From Caballeronia sordidicola (lineage in GTDB: Bacteria > Pseudomonadota > Gammaproteobacteria > Burkholderiales > Burkholderiaceae), in the NCBI RefSeq assembly GCF_000729995.1, contig NZ_JNFG01000012.1:62001-126000 (forward strand): 64,000 nt of DNA, read 5' to 3'. The notes beneath the pieces were generated by a model. It saw only the letters and a program-made list of their open reading frames with translations, was not told the origin of the DNA and made no database searches. The position numbers and the translations under genes are program-made. Positions 26,253 to 34,986 of this stretch are shown piece by piece. Every line of letters starts with the position of its first letter. The first letter of the stretch is position 1.

Positions 26253-26360
26253 TCACGATGCAGGACTTTCCCATACCCCTCGAAGCTCTCGCGCATCACG
26301 GAAAACCGGATCAGCCTTGTTCTCTTTCCAACGCTGACACAACTTGATCTGACTGGACAT
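26253..26360 (-). CDS. Putative 35-residue small ORF
   Basis: ATG at 26360 opens a short frame (MSSQIKLCQRWKENKADPVF, then RDARELRGVWESPAS) ending at 26253. Its composition looks protein-like rather than random, with no rare residues. No strong ribosome site is visible and I recognise no family. It could be a truncated gene remnant. Confidence 0.25.
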   Translation of the reverse strand: MSSQIKLCQRWKENKADPVFRDARELRGVWESPAS

Positions 26361-26381
26361 GATTAGCTTGCGAGATCCGTA

Positions 26382-26702
26382 TCAATTGTTATAACCCGTC
26401 TTTACCATCTCGCTCTTGCACCAGTACGTTGCTCCGCAGTTGTTCGGATCATTCGGCGGTGATTGATTTATCGATACCATGTACAAATCTCTTCCTGGAA
26501 ATACGCCACTGATGCTGTCTCTTTCTCGAGCACGCATCGTAAAATTTCGGGTGCCTCCGGATGAGTCTCTAATACTAAAATGGCATGTGTCGTTTCCACC
26601 AGCGTCGCACCCGAACTGAACGGTTTTCTGCTGCGCAAGCGCACTCCCCGTTGCCGCAGCCAAGAGGCAACCTGCTGCAATTTTTACGAAAAATTTTGAC
26701 AT
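26382..26702 (-). CDS. Small secreted protein of unknown function
   Basis: A 106-residue protein with a clear Sec signal peptide (KIAAGCLLAAATGSALA, cleaved before QQ). The mature domain of about 83 residues has four cysteines (FGCDAGGNDTCHF; NCGATYWC) and is rich in Asn, Ser and Gly. An AGGAT site stands 8 bases before the ATG. It is likely periplasmic with two disulfides. No family recognised. Like the gene at 25586 it is AT-richer than the surrounding operons. Confidence 0.6.
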   Translation of the reverse strand: MSKFFVKIAAGCLLAAATGSALAQQKTVQFGCDAGGNDTCHFSIRDSSGGTRNFTMRARERDSISGVFPGRDLYMVSINQSPPNDPNNCGATYWCKSEMVKTGYNN

Positions 26703-26870
26703 ATTAGTTATCCTAAAATAATCTTACATACGACAGGCAACCGGCACGAAAGAATGCGAGCTCGATTGAGAGAAAGCGCAGCAGCCCATCGTCTTATCAG
26801 CGTTCCGCTGCGAAATTAACGATCGCGCGTTCATCGCACGCTCGGAAACGGGATTGCTAAGGATGACTAG

Positions 26871-27030
26871 TTAAATTCCAACCGGTCCCACTGTCAAATA
26901 GCGCTTCCGCAATTCCGTTTTCAATATCTTGCCGGTCGCCCCCTAAGGCAACCCGTCGGCGATCTCGACTTTTTCCGGAATCGCGTATTTGGTCACCTTG
27001 ACACGATTGAACGATGCGCGAAGACGAACC
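26871..27030 (-). pseudogene. Acyl-CoA synthetase (AMP-forming) C-terminal remnant
   Basis: Read on the minus strand, this stretch gives the last ~50 residues of an AMP-dependent acyl-CoA ligase: VKVTKYAIPEKVEIADGLP, then a TAG where Lys or Arg belongs, then GATGKILKTELRKRY. The GATGKILK run holds the family's catalytic lysine. The rest of the enzyme is missing and the remaining end carries an internal stop, so this is a decayed gene tail. Confidence 0.8.
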
Positions 27031-27061
27031 ACGCGTGGATCAATCAATCAATACCGAAAAA

Positions 27062-27532
27062 CTAACGAGCCTTGACGGGACGGTTGCCATGACTGTCCTG
27101 CGGCACGCCGCGCTGCAGCGACATGTGCGAATGAACTCCCAGCCAGTGCCCGTCGGGGTGACGCGCGAGAATGATCGTCGCGCGCCCTGGCCTATCGAAG
27201 CGACTGCCGTCAGCGTGGAAGCCAGTGCTCGTCCAAGGCGTGATCACTGTCGCCATTGCTCCGTCGGGGCTGGTTAGCACTGCCGTATTCTCCAGGTCGA
27301 AAGCAAAATCTGCCGTGCGGGGCCAGATGTAGTCCCATTGCGTCTCTGTCCAGCGTGAGCAGCCATGGACGAGTTCCTGATAAGTGCCAAACACGATGAT
27401 GTCTGGATGCCAGAACGGACGAGCGGCGGCATAGTCGACTTCCCTCACGCAGGCGGCGAACTGTTGAAGCCATTCGAAGATCGACTGACTGGTTACCGGA
27501 TCGGCGATTGGCAGGGCAAATTCTTCACTCAT
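27062..27532 (-). CDS. SnoaL-like / NTF2-fold protein (ketosteroid isomerase homologue)
   Basis: A 156-residue protein with the cone-shaped NTF2 fold pattern. A helical start (SIFEWLQQFAACVREVDYAA) leads to FWHPDIIVFGT, then a run of beta strands (AMATVITPWTSTGF, RATIILARHPDGHWLGVHSH). The pattern fits the DUF4440/SnoaL-like group of small enzymes and binding proteins of unknown substrate. I chose the ATG at 27532, with AGGAAGG just upstream, over an ATG 12 bases earlier. It stands alone. Confidence 0.75.
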   Translation of the reverse strand: MSEEFALPIADPVTSQSIFEWLQQFAACVREVDYAAARPFWHPDIIVFGTYQELVHGCSRWTETQWDYIWPRTADFAFDLENTAVLTSPDGAMATVITPWTSTGFHADGSRFDRPGRATIILARHPDGHWLGVHSHMSLQRGVPQDSHGNRPVKAR

Positions 27533-27729
27533 GACCTTCCTCATCGTTATGGAAAATCCACCGCAACCATCCTGGTCATCCGCTTTTGTCAGTGCAGCAA
27601 TGTTGCTTCGTTGACTCTGATTCAGTCACACACGGAATGCCCCGTTAGCACAAGAAACTACGGCGACGGTTGGCCCGGAGCGCGCCCACTGCCGCCTGCA
27701 GTACTGGCCCCAATCGTCAGATCTTTCCA

Positions 27730-28218
27730 CTAGGGGTTGGCCGGTGGTGGCGGTTTGGGACGGGCAGCCGGCAACGGTTCCAGTTCCAACCAGTTCGCAT
27801 TTGCCCGTGCCAACCGCGTGTCGAACTCCGACGTCCACTTATCAAATGCCGACTTCGAGCATAGGAGATACAGCCGCTCTCCGGCGACCTGCCACAACTC
27901 CGGCATGCCTCCGCTTTTACGGCCCTCGGACACCGCGTAGGCGCAATGGCCGTCATAAGCGGGGGCATAGCGCGCCGGATCCGCACGAAACTGCGCCAGA
28001 TGCGCCGGGGTCGCGAAACGCCACGTAGCACCGTTCCAATCGGTCGTGATCGTCGTCTCGCCGCGGACCGCCGCGCGCTCATCTTGATATGCAACGGCAT
28101 CGTAACCAGACAGTGCCGCGCCGTCGACGAATTGTTGCCCTGCGAAGCCAGGCGACGTCAGCAATGTCATCACCACAATCTGGCCGATCATTTGTATAGG
28201 TAGCTGCGTTCGGATCAT
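27730..28218 (-). CDS. Exported YHS-domain protein
   Basis: A 162-residue protein with a signal-like N-terminus (IQMIGQIVVMTLLTSPGFAG). It is followed by the YHS pattern: LSGYDAVAYQDERAAVRG, then TWRFATPAHLAQFRADPARYAPAYDGHCAYAVSEG. YHS domains often bind metals and are found in the periplasm near copper or oxidase genes. The C-terminus is proline-rich. I use the ATG at 28218, which follows GGAGACAGGG; the longer frame upstream lacks similarity. Confidence 0.82.
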   Translation of the reverse strand: MIRTQLPIQMIGQIVVMTLLTSPGFAGQQFVDGAALSGYDAVAYQDERAAVRGETTITTDWNGATWRFATPAHLAQFRADPARYAPAYDGHCAYAVSEGRKSGGMPELWQVAGERLYLLCSKSAFDKWTSEFDTRLARANANWLELEPLPAARPKPPPPANP

Positions 28219-28488
28219 CCCTGTCTCCGCTCCATGGGTCCAAAAAAGAGCTATCCCGGTGCCCAGCGCATCCAAGGCCGATGCGTTGAGTTTGTGCCCG
28301 CAGAGAAATGGTACAGAGGGGAAATGCAAGGTGGAAGAGGGGCGGCTAACGCGACGGCGGAACACTTTGCGTAGAATTTCAATTATCCTGACCGCTCCAA
28401 GGCGTGCGCCAACCAGTCGCATGTCGAGCGAGACAAATCAAATTTTCTTTCGGCTTTCATTTGACGATTATCTCTAGGGGAGCGGGAC

Positions 28489-29379
28489 TTGGAAAATCCG
28501 TCTAGTCAAACCTTGGTCCGCGAATGGCCCTCCCTCTCGCTCGATCAAATCATTGTCCATCCGCAGTTTTCAGAAGCCCGCAAGCACTACATCGACAGCT
28601 TTTTGGCGGTGTACGACGAGCCGTTCCTTGCCCGGCTTTTGATCGAATCCGGACGATTCTTTGTCCACAAGCTAATCATCCTGCTCAATGCGGCGCAGGA
28701 AGATGGCCTCCCCGATACGTGGCTTACAATCGGGCGCCTCAAACTGGAAATGCAGCAATTTGGATTTGCAAGTGAGCGGCAAATCGATCACCTCGTTCAG
28801 CGGTTGATCTCGGTCGACTTTCTCGAACAGGTCCCGACTGCGCAGGACAGAAGGGTGCGGATCCTGAAGCCAACGGAAAAAATGCTTGCGCATGATCGGG
28901 CCTGGCTTGTCGCTCACTATGTGCCGTTGACCATTCTGTGCCCGCAGAACGACTACAGTCTGGCCATGCGCGGCGATCCGGACTTCCAAATTGCGATTAG
29001 CAAGACGTCTGTGCGAATTTTGCCCATGGTGGCGCAATTGATGGCAACAGTCCCGGACATGCTTCTGTTTTTCGATTTTGCCGCGGGGCAACTGATATTG
29101 GCGGCGCTGTTGCAAGCAGCCCTCTGCGAGCCTGAGAGCCAGTATGTGCGAATTTCGTATTCTTCTATCGCGGAGCGCTTCGGTGTATCTCGGACCCACG
29201 TTCGCAAGCTGTTATCCGCTGCACACGAAAACGGTCTTGTTCAACTTCATATCGTTGGCGGCAATGCTGTCGAAATCTTGCCACGCCTCTGGGCGAGCTA
29301 TGATCGCAGTATCGCCATTGGCATGCATCTTCACAATGAGGCCTATGCGATCGTGACAGGCAACGCAGTAGCACCGTAA
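28489..29379 (+). CDS. Helix-turn-helix regulator with two DNA-binding-like regions
   Basis: A 296-residue protein. An N-terminal part (residues 40-125) looks like a MarR-type winged helix (WLTIGRLKLEMQQFGFASERQ, RRVRILKPTEKM). The C-terminal part has a clear second helix-turn-helix (YSSIAERFGVSRTHVRKLLSAAHENGL). The start is a TTG at 28489 after GGGGAGCGGG. The middle lacks a known ligand domain. It probably regulates itself or the divergent YHS gene across a 270-bp gap; the signal is unknown. Confidence 0.72.
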   Translation: MENPSSQTLVREWPSLSLDQIIVHPQFSEARKHYIDSFLAVYDEPFLARLLIESGRFFVHKLIILLNAAQEDGLPDTWLTIGRLKLEMQQFGFASERQIDHLVQRLISVDFLEQVPTAQDRRVRILKPTEKMLAHDRAWLVAHYVPLTILCPQNDYSLAMRGDPDFQIAISKTSVRILPMVAQLMATVPDMLLFFDFAAGQLILAALLQAALCEPESQYVRISYSSIAERFGVSRTHVRKLLSAAHENGLVQLHIVGGNAVEILPRLWASYDRSIAIGMHLHNEAYAIVTGNAVAP

Positions 29380-29556
29380 TAGTTGGCCTGTCATTTTGAG
29401 CGGCATCGAAGTCATGCACATGATCAAGAAAGGGCAGATGAAGTGCTCGGGGAACCCCGCTGTCCGCTGCGCAGCAGTTCCATTCGCTCGATTCATAAGC
29501 AATACGTAGCATATGCGTCGCTCGACGATCAGGCGCGCATTGGCTAGTTGCCGGTT

Positions 29557-29596
29557 CGGCTCGAATACCCGGACAAGGAACCGGGTATTCGAGCCG
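29557..29596. terminator. Perfect 16-bp inverted repeat between convergent genes
   Basis: CGGCTCGAATACCCGG (29557-29572) and its exact complement (29581-29596) flank an 8-base loop. It lies between the regulator gene ending at 29379 (plus) and the EamA gene ending at 29615 (minus). A shared bidirectional terminator is the likeliest role, although no long T run follows on either side. Confidence 0.65.
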
Positions 29597-29614
29597 GTAA
29601 CGAAGCGTTAGCGC

Positions 29615-30484
29615 TTAGCGTTTCCTTGCGGGCGCGGTGCGAAATACCAGCATCAGGCCCGCGAGGATCGACACCATGCCAGCCACGCCAAGAGGCGCCA
29701 GACGGTTTCCCAGCACGAGATAGTCCATGACAGCGGTGACCACAGGCACGAGATAAAAGAGGCTCGTCACGTTGACCAGGTTTCCGGCCTGCATCAGCCG
29801 GTAAAACAGCAACTGCGCGAAAACCGATATCACAATGCCGAGCCACAGCAGCGGTATAAGAAAGTCCACGCTGGGGACGAATGTGATGGGCTCGAACGGT
29901 ACGAACATCATGGCGAGCACGAGGCCGACAACGTTCTGGAGCGGCAGGACATCGGTCGGTTGCTGCTTCAGGCGTTTTTGCAGGATGGCGCCGATCGTCA
30001 TGCACGCAAGAGCGGCAGAACCGAGGAGTACTCCCGCCAGAGGAAAGCGCTCGGCGTTGCCGGCTGCGAATACAACGAGGGACAAACCGCCCAACGCAAG
30101 CAATAGGCCTCCGAAGCGTGCTGCGGTCAAGCGACGCTCTACCAGCACAAGCGTGAGGATGGGCTGTGCACCCAGAAGCGTTGCGAGAATACCGGGCGTC
30201 AATCCACGATCGAGCGCCAGCAGATAGCAAATCGGATAACCACCGGTCAGCAAGGCACCGGTGATTGCGACTTGCAGGCGTGTCCCGGACGCTGGTAACC
30301 AGCGCCCGCGCCATAGGCCCAGCACCGCGAGGACGCTCGACGCCAGCGCAAAACGCAGGACGAGGAAAGCGAAGGCCGGGGCGTGATCGAGTCCCAGTCT
30401 TGAAACGATTGCACCGCTGCTCCACAGGAAGACAAAGAGTGCCGTCGAACCATATGCGGCGACGGCGGTTTTTACAAAAGCCAT
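29615..30484 (-). CDS. EamA/DMT-family transporter
   Basis: A 289-residue protein with ten hydrophobic helices in two EamA repeats (FLWSSGAIVSRLGLDHAPAF; TSLFYLVPVVTAVMDYLVLGN). It is likely an exporter of small metabolites in the inner membrane. It is monocistronic, with 504 bases of non-coding DNA upstream. No regulator adjoins it. Confidence 0.88.
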   Translation of the reverse strand: MAFVKTAVAAYGSTALFVFLWSSGAIVSRLGLDHAPAFAFLVLRFALASSVLAVLGLWRGRWLPASGTRLQVAITGALLTGGYPICYLLALDRGLTPGILATLLGAQPILTLVLVERRLTAARFGGLLLALGGLSLVVFAAGNAERFPLAGVLLGSAALACMTIGAILQKRLKQQPTDVLPLQNVVGLVLAMMFVPFEPITFVPSVDFLIPLLWLGIVISVFAQLLFYRLMQAGNLVNVTSLFYLVPVVTAVMDYLVLGNRLAPLGVAGMVSILAGLMLVFRTAPARKR

Positions 30485-30988
30485 GAGTATTCACCTGTCG
30501 AGGGAATAAAGAACTCGGGCAAGCTCGGTCAAGCCGCCAGGCACCAACAGGTGCTGCGGTCAGGCCGGAAGCCTAAGACTTGAAGGGCGTGAAATCAGCC
30601 AGGAACGCCCGCGCGCGGCGGCGCAACTGCACCAGCCGGGACGGTGTTCGGGGGAGAAACGACAGGTGGGGAAACAGAGAAACCACAACCCTTAGAACCG
30701 TTAAAGCGCGTATGACCAGCCTTCGAGTCGGGCTCGATAGCGGCAAGGCGAATGTGCGCAAGGTTCGTCATGGAAAGCAGATTAAATAGAGTCGCGTGCT
30801 AAGGGTGGAGATTACCGCTTAGTCGCCGGTTGCGCAACGCTTAGGCGAGGCTTGGCTGTATAGAGCTGTTCGTTATCGTGCTTAGCCGGTCCAAGGCGAT
30901 CCGCCGGGACAACACGCTTGCCCTTGGCTCGCCGCGCACGATGCGCCTGCCGGATCGCTTGGCATCAGTCTTTATCGAACGTGTTTTG
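30485..30988. other. Intergenic stretch without a supported gene
   Basis: About 500 bases with only short, unconvincing frames. The part next to 30485 presumably holds the EamA promoter. I see no RNA gene, repeat or conserved motif. Confidence 0.5.
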
Positions 30989-31978
30989 CTAAGACAACAC
31001 GCCTGAACGACGGATAAATTTCTGCTCGATTACATGAGTGCCCCACTGCGAACCTTCTGCTTCCTCAGTCAATTGAAAGCCTGATGATTCGTACAGATGC
31101 CGCGCCGCATCAAGGCTCTTAAAGGTCCAAAGATAGGTTTCATCGAATTCCCGATCGACAAAATCCAGTGCCTTGGAGAGCAAGCGCCGCCCGACACCTG
31201 AGCCACGCAAGGACTCGTCGACAATAAACCATCGCAAATGCGCCAGCCGGTGATTGACGTTGTCTGTTTCTGCGTCTATCGCGATCGAAGCGAGCGACCG
31301 GCCGTTTTCGACGTAGAGCCAAAGCGCCTTGCCGGGAGAGGGCAAGACCGTGGCGAACTCCGCCAACTCAGTGGCGACTTTCTTTTCGAAGAAGACACCG
31401 AAGCCCGCAGCCTGGGAATAAAAGCGTGCATGCAGGCTTGCTATGTCGCCAATGCATCCTGGTTGATAGCCCTCCAGGATTTTTTCATCGATCGATGCAA
31501 CCACTCGCGGTGTCTTGTTGACGTTGTCCTGCGCCAAGGCATCCGCGTAAAGCGCCAGAGAACGGACCAGCGTTTGCTGGTCTGCGGGCACTAGCCGCCG
31601 AAGCGCATTGGAAACCTGATCGGTTGCAAACCGGTCGATCTTTTGCCGCAACTTCTTCCCGGCTGCCGTCAGGAATAGCCGTGACGACCGGCCGTCGTCG
31701 CTCGCTGTTTCCCGCATTACCAGTCCCAATGATTCGAGCTTTGCCAACTGCCGGCTGGTGTTCGACTTGTCGAACCGCAGCGTGTCGGCCAGGTCGCGCG
31801 CCTGAAGCCCCGGCGCGAGGCCAATTTCAATTACGGCGTGAACGGCCGACGGCGCGAGGTCGCTGTCGGCCAGTGTATTGCGCATGAAACCAAGCTCGCG
31901 TACCAGCTTTCGCGAAAAGTCGCGAAGCTCGAGGATAGTGCGGTCCCGCGATTTCTCAGGCAATTCGAAATAGTCCAT
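30989..31978 (-). CDS. MarR regulator fused to a GNAT acetyltransferase
   Basis: A 329-residue fusion. Residues 1-145 are a MarR winged helix protein (GLQARDLADTLRFDKSNTSRQ, LGLVMRETASDDGRSSRLFL). Residues 165-320 are a GNAT N-acetyltransferase with the acetyl-CoA loop RGSGVGRRLLSKALDF and a typical end (DAARHLYESSGFQL). Such fusions are known in soil bacteria, but their substrates are mostly unknown. The gene follows an MFS exporter on the same strand. Between them lies a perfect 19-bp inverted repeat, the likely operator for self-regulation. Confidence 0.88.
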   Translation of the reverse strand: MDYFELPEKSRDRTILELRDFSRKLVRELGFMRNTLADSDLAPSAVHAVIEIGLAPGLQARDLADTLRFDKSNTSRQLAKLESLGLVMRETASDDGRSSRLFLTAAGKKLRQKIDRFATDQVSNALRRLVPADQQTLVRSLALYADALAQDNVNKTPRVVASIDEKILEGYQPGCIGDIASLHARFYSQAAGFGVFFEKKVATELAEFATVLPSPGKALWLYVENGRSLASIAIDAETDNVNHRLAHLRWFIVDESLRGSGVGRRLLSKALDFVDREFDETYLWTFKSLDAARHLYESSGFQLTEEAEGSQWGTHVIEQKFIRRSGVLS

Positions 31979-31987
31979 GGCTGCTCC

Positions 31988-32034
31988 AATAAGTTGCGCC
32001 TCGCAACCAATATACTTGCGAGGCGCAACTTATT
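31988..32034. promoter_or_regulatory. Perfect 19-bp inverted repeat, double MarR operator
   Basis: Arms at 31988-32006 and 32016-32034 are exact reverse complements around a 9-base spacer. Each arm contains its own 5-3-5 palindrome (TTGCG-CCT-CGCAA and TTGCG-AGG-CGCAA), so two MarR dimers could bind 22 bp apart on one DNA face. It begins 10 bp before the MarR-GNAT start and lies 38 bp beyond the MFS stop. Confidence 0.75.
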
Positions 32035-32071
32035 CAAGCCCGTCAAGCCCGGCCGAATCCTGATGAAACGA

Positions 32072-33325
32072 CTACGCTTCCCCAATCGGCTCTGCGGAAA
32101 TGGGCGGTGCAACAGCTCTCTCCGACGCCGCTTTCACACGGCCGACCCAGATCGCCGCGAATGACACGAGCGCGACAGCCAGCAGGCCGTTGACGCCATA
32201 ACCCCGGATATAGCCATGCGCATCGAACGACAGGAACAGTCCGCCGAGCCAAGCGCCGCAACCGGCACCGAGTGCTTGCAGCGCGCTGTTCGTGCTGAGG
32301 AAAGCGCCGCGGTTGGACGGTTCGGGAACGGTCGTCAGCAACGCCTGCATCGGCACCATGCGGCCGGACACGATCACCATGAACACCGGGAACAGGAGCA
32401 CCATCGCGATGAACGGCACGCTCGGCAGGTGCGTGATGAACAGCACCGGCAACAGGGACAGCAGTGCCATCAGGCGGAACATCCTGCGACTGCCGTAGCG
32501 GTCCGAGAGCCTGCCGACAAGCCGTGCCGTGAAGAATGTCGCGGCGCCGCCTGCCATGTATAACCATGACAACTGTGCAGGGGCCACGCCGTGGTTAGCG
32601 ACAAGCACGGGCGAGATGAACGGGATCACCAGCATTTGCGACACCATCACAATGAACGTAAGCGCGAATGCGTTGGCGTTACGCGGCTTCGACACCAGCC
32701 GCCACAGCGTAGGCAGCACGCTGCCTAACGGAGGTTGCGTACGGCTTAGATGCTCGGTGAGCGAAGGCACGACCTGCATTCCGGCCAGCCAGATCACCAC
32801 CGACAAACCCGCGAGCAAGATGAACGGCGTGAACCAGCCGAAGTGCGCGCCTAGCAAGACACCGGCCGGGACGCCCGCCACTGCGGCAAGCGAAAAGGCC
32901 GTCATGATCGTGCCGGTCGCGGCGCCGCGGCGGGCGGCGGGAATAACGTCGCTGACAATCGCCATGACGACCGATCCCAGCACGCCGCCGGTGATGCCCG
33001 CGAAAGCGCGTGCGATCAGCAGCATGGGAAAGCTGGTGGCACAGGCGCACGCGAGGTTCGACAGCGCGAACAGCGCATAGACTGCCAACATGAGGCGACG
33101 GCGATCGAAGCGGTCGATGTAAGTGGCGGCAAGCAGCCCTGAGAGGCCCGAACACCACGAGTAGGCTGAAACAGCGGTGGCGAACGCGGCCGGTGAGATC
33201 TGAAAGCTCCGCATGATCTGCGGGCCGAGCGGCATCATCACCATGAAATCCATGATGACGGTGAATTGCGTAAGCGCAAGCAGCCAGAGAAGGCGCCGCT
33301 CGCGGCTCGCATCTAAACTATACAT
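32072..33325 (-). CDS. MFS exporter, DHA1-like
   Basis: A 417-residue, 12-helix MFS protein with ALTQFTVIMDFMVMMPLGPQ, AATYIDRFDRRRLML between helices 2 and 3, and ARAFAGITGGVLGSVVMAIVSDVIP as the motif-C region. It is of the Bcr/NepI-like drug or metabolite exporter type. It follows the siderophore-interacting protein gene after 52 bp and precedes the MarR-GNAT gene. It could export a siderophore or toxic compound, but the sequence does not show which. Confidence 0.87.
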   Translation of the reverse strand: MYSLDASRERRLLWLLALTQFTVIMDFMVMMPLGPQIMRSFQISPAAFATAVSAYSWCSGLSGLLAATYIDRFDRRRLMLAVYALFALSNLACACATSFPMLLIARAFAGITGGVLGSVVMAIVSDVIPAARRGAATGTIMTAFSLAAVAGVPAGVLLGAHFGWFTPFILLAGLSVVIWLAGMQVVPSLTEHLSRTQPPLGSVLPTLWRLVSKPRNANAFALTFIVMVSQMLVIPFISPVLVANHGVAPAQLSWLYMAGGAATFFTARLVGRLSDRYGSRRMFRLMALLSLLPVLFITHLPSVPFIAMVLLFPVFMVIVSGRMVPMQALLTTVPEPSNRGAFLSTNSALQALGAGCGAWLGGLFLSFDAHGYIRGYGVNGLLAVALVSFAAIWVGRVKAASERAVAPPISAEPIGEA

Positions 33326-33377
33326 ATAGCCATCCTTATTAATTTTATTCTAGCGGCCGGAGCGAAGAAGGCACGAG

Positions 33378-34220
33378 TCAATCGTCGATGTTCTCGTGAA
33401 CCGCTTCTGCACCGCGTTTCCAGTAGCTTGCCGCGCGAATCCGGGTTTTGTCGACACCGCGTTCCGTGCACAGGTGCTGGCGTACGGCACGCATGATCGT
33501 GGCTTCGCCGGCGGCCCAGACATAACCCTCACCGGTCGGCAGATACATTTCACGCAACGCCAGCAACAAGGCCCCGCCGGGGAAGTCCGATTCGCTGCGG
33601 TAGCGCCATTCGGCGTACAGGTCGGTCTGCGTCGTGAAGTCGATACGTGCCGACGGATCTTCCACTTCGATCAGCGCGGCCACGCGGGTTCCCGGTGGCA
33701 GCTCTTCCAGGCGGCGTGCAATGGCAGGCAGCGCGGTCTCGTCGCCGATCAGCAGATGCCAGTCGAAACCCGTGGGGATCGTAAATGAGCCGCGCGGGCC
33801 GCCGATTCCCAGATACTGTCCTACCTTCGCTTGCGCCGCCCACGTTGCAGCAGGTCCTGCCTCATGCAGCGCAAACTCGATATCGAGCTCGCATGCCTCG
33901 CGATCGTATCGGCGCGGGGTGAAGTCGCGTGCGATTGGCCGCGGCTGGTCGTCCGGGAACACCGGGCCATTCGGACCGGCCGTGGGCATAACCGGCTTGT
34001 CGGCTCCGGGTAGTGGAAAGAAGACCTTGATGTGATCGTCGAAGGAGGCGGATTCAAAGTCGTGAAGTTCGTCGCCGCTTAACGTAATGCGCACGAGGTG
34101 GGGCGTAAGCGATTGAACGCGCTTGACTTGAGCCAGGCGGAATTTAAGTTGATGGCGGACGCGGCCGACCGCCAGATCGGGTCTGTTTTGCATTGAGTGT
34201 TCTCTTGAGAGTTGATTCAT
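33378..34220 (-). CDS. Siderophore-interacting FAD protein (ferric-siderophore reductase, YqjH/ViuB-like)
   Basis: A 280-residue flavoprotein that releases iron from ferric siderophores by reduction in the cytoplasm. The FAD-binding part holds RDFTPRRYDREACELDIEF and GQYLGIGGPRGSF. The NAD(P)-binding part has LLIGDETALPAIARRLEELP. The C-terminus ends SYWKRGAEAVHENID, as in the SIP family. The start at 34220 overlaps the padR stop by ATGA; an inner ATG at 34193 is a possible alternative. The pairing with a PadR regulator matches yqjI-yqjH of enterobacteria. Confidence 0.9.
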   Translation of the reverse strand: MNQLSREHSMQNRPDLAVGRVRHQLKFRLAQVKRVQSLTPHLVRITLSGDELHDFESASFDDHIKVFFPLPGADKPVMPTAGPNGPVFPDDQPRPIARDFTPRRYDREACELDIEFALHEAGPAATWAAQAKVGQYLGIGGPRGSFTIPTGFDWHLLIGDETALPAIARRLEELPPGTRVAALIEVEDPSARIDFTTQTDLYAEWRYRSESDFPGGALLLALREMYLPTGEGYVWAAGEATIMRAVRQHLCTERGVDKTRIRAASYWKRGAEAVHENIDD

Positions 34221-34933
34221 GCCGGATCGCCGGCGGTCTTCCCTTCGATCTCGGCAGTCGCACGCGCAAGGATGGCGGCGATGCGGCGTTGCTCGCTAGC
34301 GGGCGCGTCGGTTCGCATCAGCAGCGCGTGCTTCAGGGCGCGGCGGGCCTGGATGAACTCGGGCAGCCAGGCGTTGCTATCGCCGTTAGCGTCTGCGTTT
34401 TCCTCGGGTGATTCGCCTGCAAAAGCGCGGCGCACTGAATCCATCTTGCGGGCGAAATGGCTTAGCTTGGCCAGCATCAGGTCAACGCGTTCACGGTTAG
34501 TCGCCAGGTAATTGCGTCCGGATTCGGCTAACGCATAACGCTTGCGATTGCCTTCCACTTCAACCGTTGCGTAGCCCAGTTCTTCCAGGTAAGTCAGGGC
34601 GGGATAGACCATGCCCGGACTCGGGCTGTAAAAACCGTTAGAGCGAACTTCCAATGCCTTGATCAACTCGTAGCCATGACGCGGTGCTTCTGCCAAAAAG
34701 GCGAGTAGAAGCAATTGGAGGTCGTCGGAGGTGAACTTGCGGCCGCGGGGCATGCCGTCGTCACCGCGGCCGCCGAATCCTCCCGGGCCGCCCGGACCGC
34801 CCGGGAAACGGCCATCGTCGTCATGGCGGTGGTGGCGGCCGATTGCATGCCACAGTGCATGCATGGAAAAACGGTCTGAAGATTCAAATTCAGCTTGGGG
34901 GCGAGCGAACTCGCGATTTCGGTGATGTCTCAT
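34217..34933 (-). CDS. PadR-family regulator with a Gly/His-rich metal-binding N-terminus (YqjI-like)
   Basis: A 238-residue PadR protein. Residues 1-65 are rich in His, Asp and Gly (GRHHRHDDDGRF, then a GGPGGPGGFGG tract), followed by the PadR winged helix (RHGYELIKALEVRSNGFYSP, GMVYPALTYLEELGY) and a helical dimer arm. The enterobacterial YqjI has a similar His-rich tail, responds to nickel and represses yqjH, a ferric-siderophore reductase. The gene is directly coupled to such a reductase here. The promoter upstream is overlaid by a perfect 24-bp palindrome. Confidence 0.88.
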   Translation of the reverse strand: MRHHRNREFARPQAEFESSDRFSMHALWHAIGRHHRHDDDGRFPGGPGGPGGFGGRGDDGMPRGRKFTSDDLQLLLLAFLAEAPRHGYELIKALEVRSNGFYSPSPGMVYPALTYLEELGYATVEVEGNRKRYALAESGRNYLATNRERVDLMLAKLSHFARKMDSVRRAFAGESPEENADANGDSNAWLPEFIQARRALKHALLMRTDAPASEQRRIAAILARATAEIEGKTAGDPA

Positions 34934-34962
34934 CGTGCAACTCCGTGGTTATCGTAAAACAG

Positions 34963-34986
34963 ATCTTAAGATATATATCTTAAGAT
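34963..34986. promoter_or_regulatory. Perfect 24-bp palindrome, PadR operator
   Basis: Two copies of the self-complementary decamer ATCTTAAGAT (34963-34972 and 34977-34986) are separated by ATAT, so the whole is one exact palindrome. It sits 30 bp before the padR start and covers the padR promoter. Confidence 0.8.
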
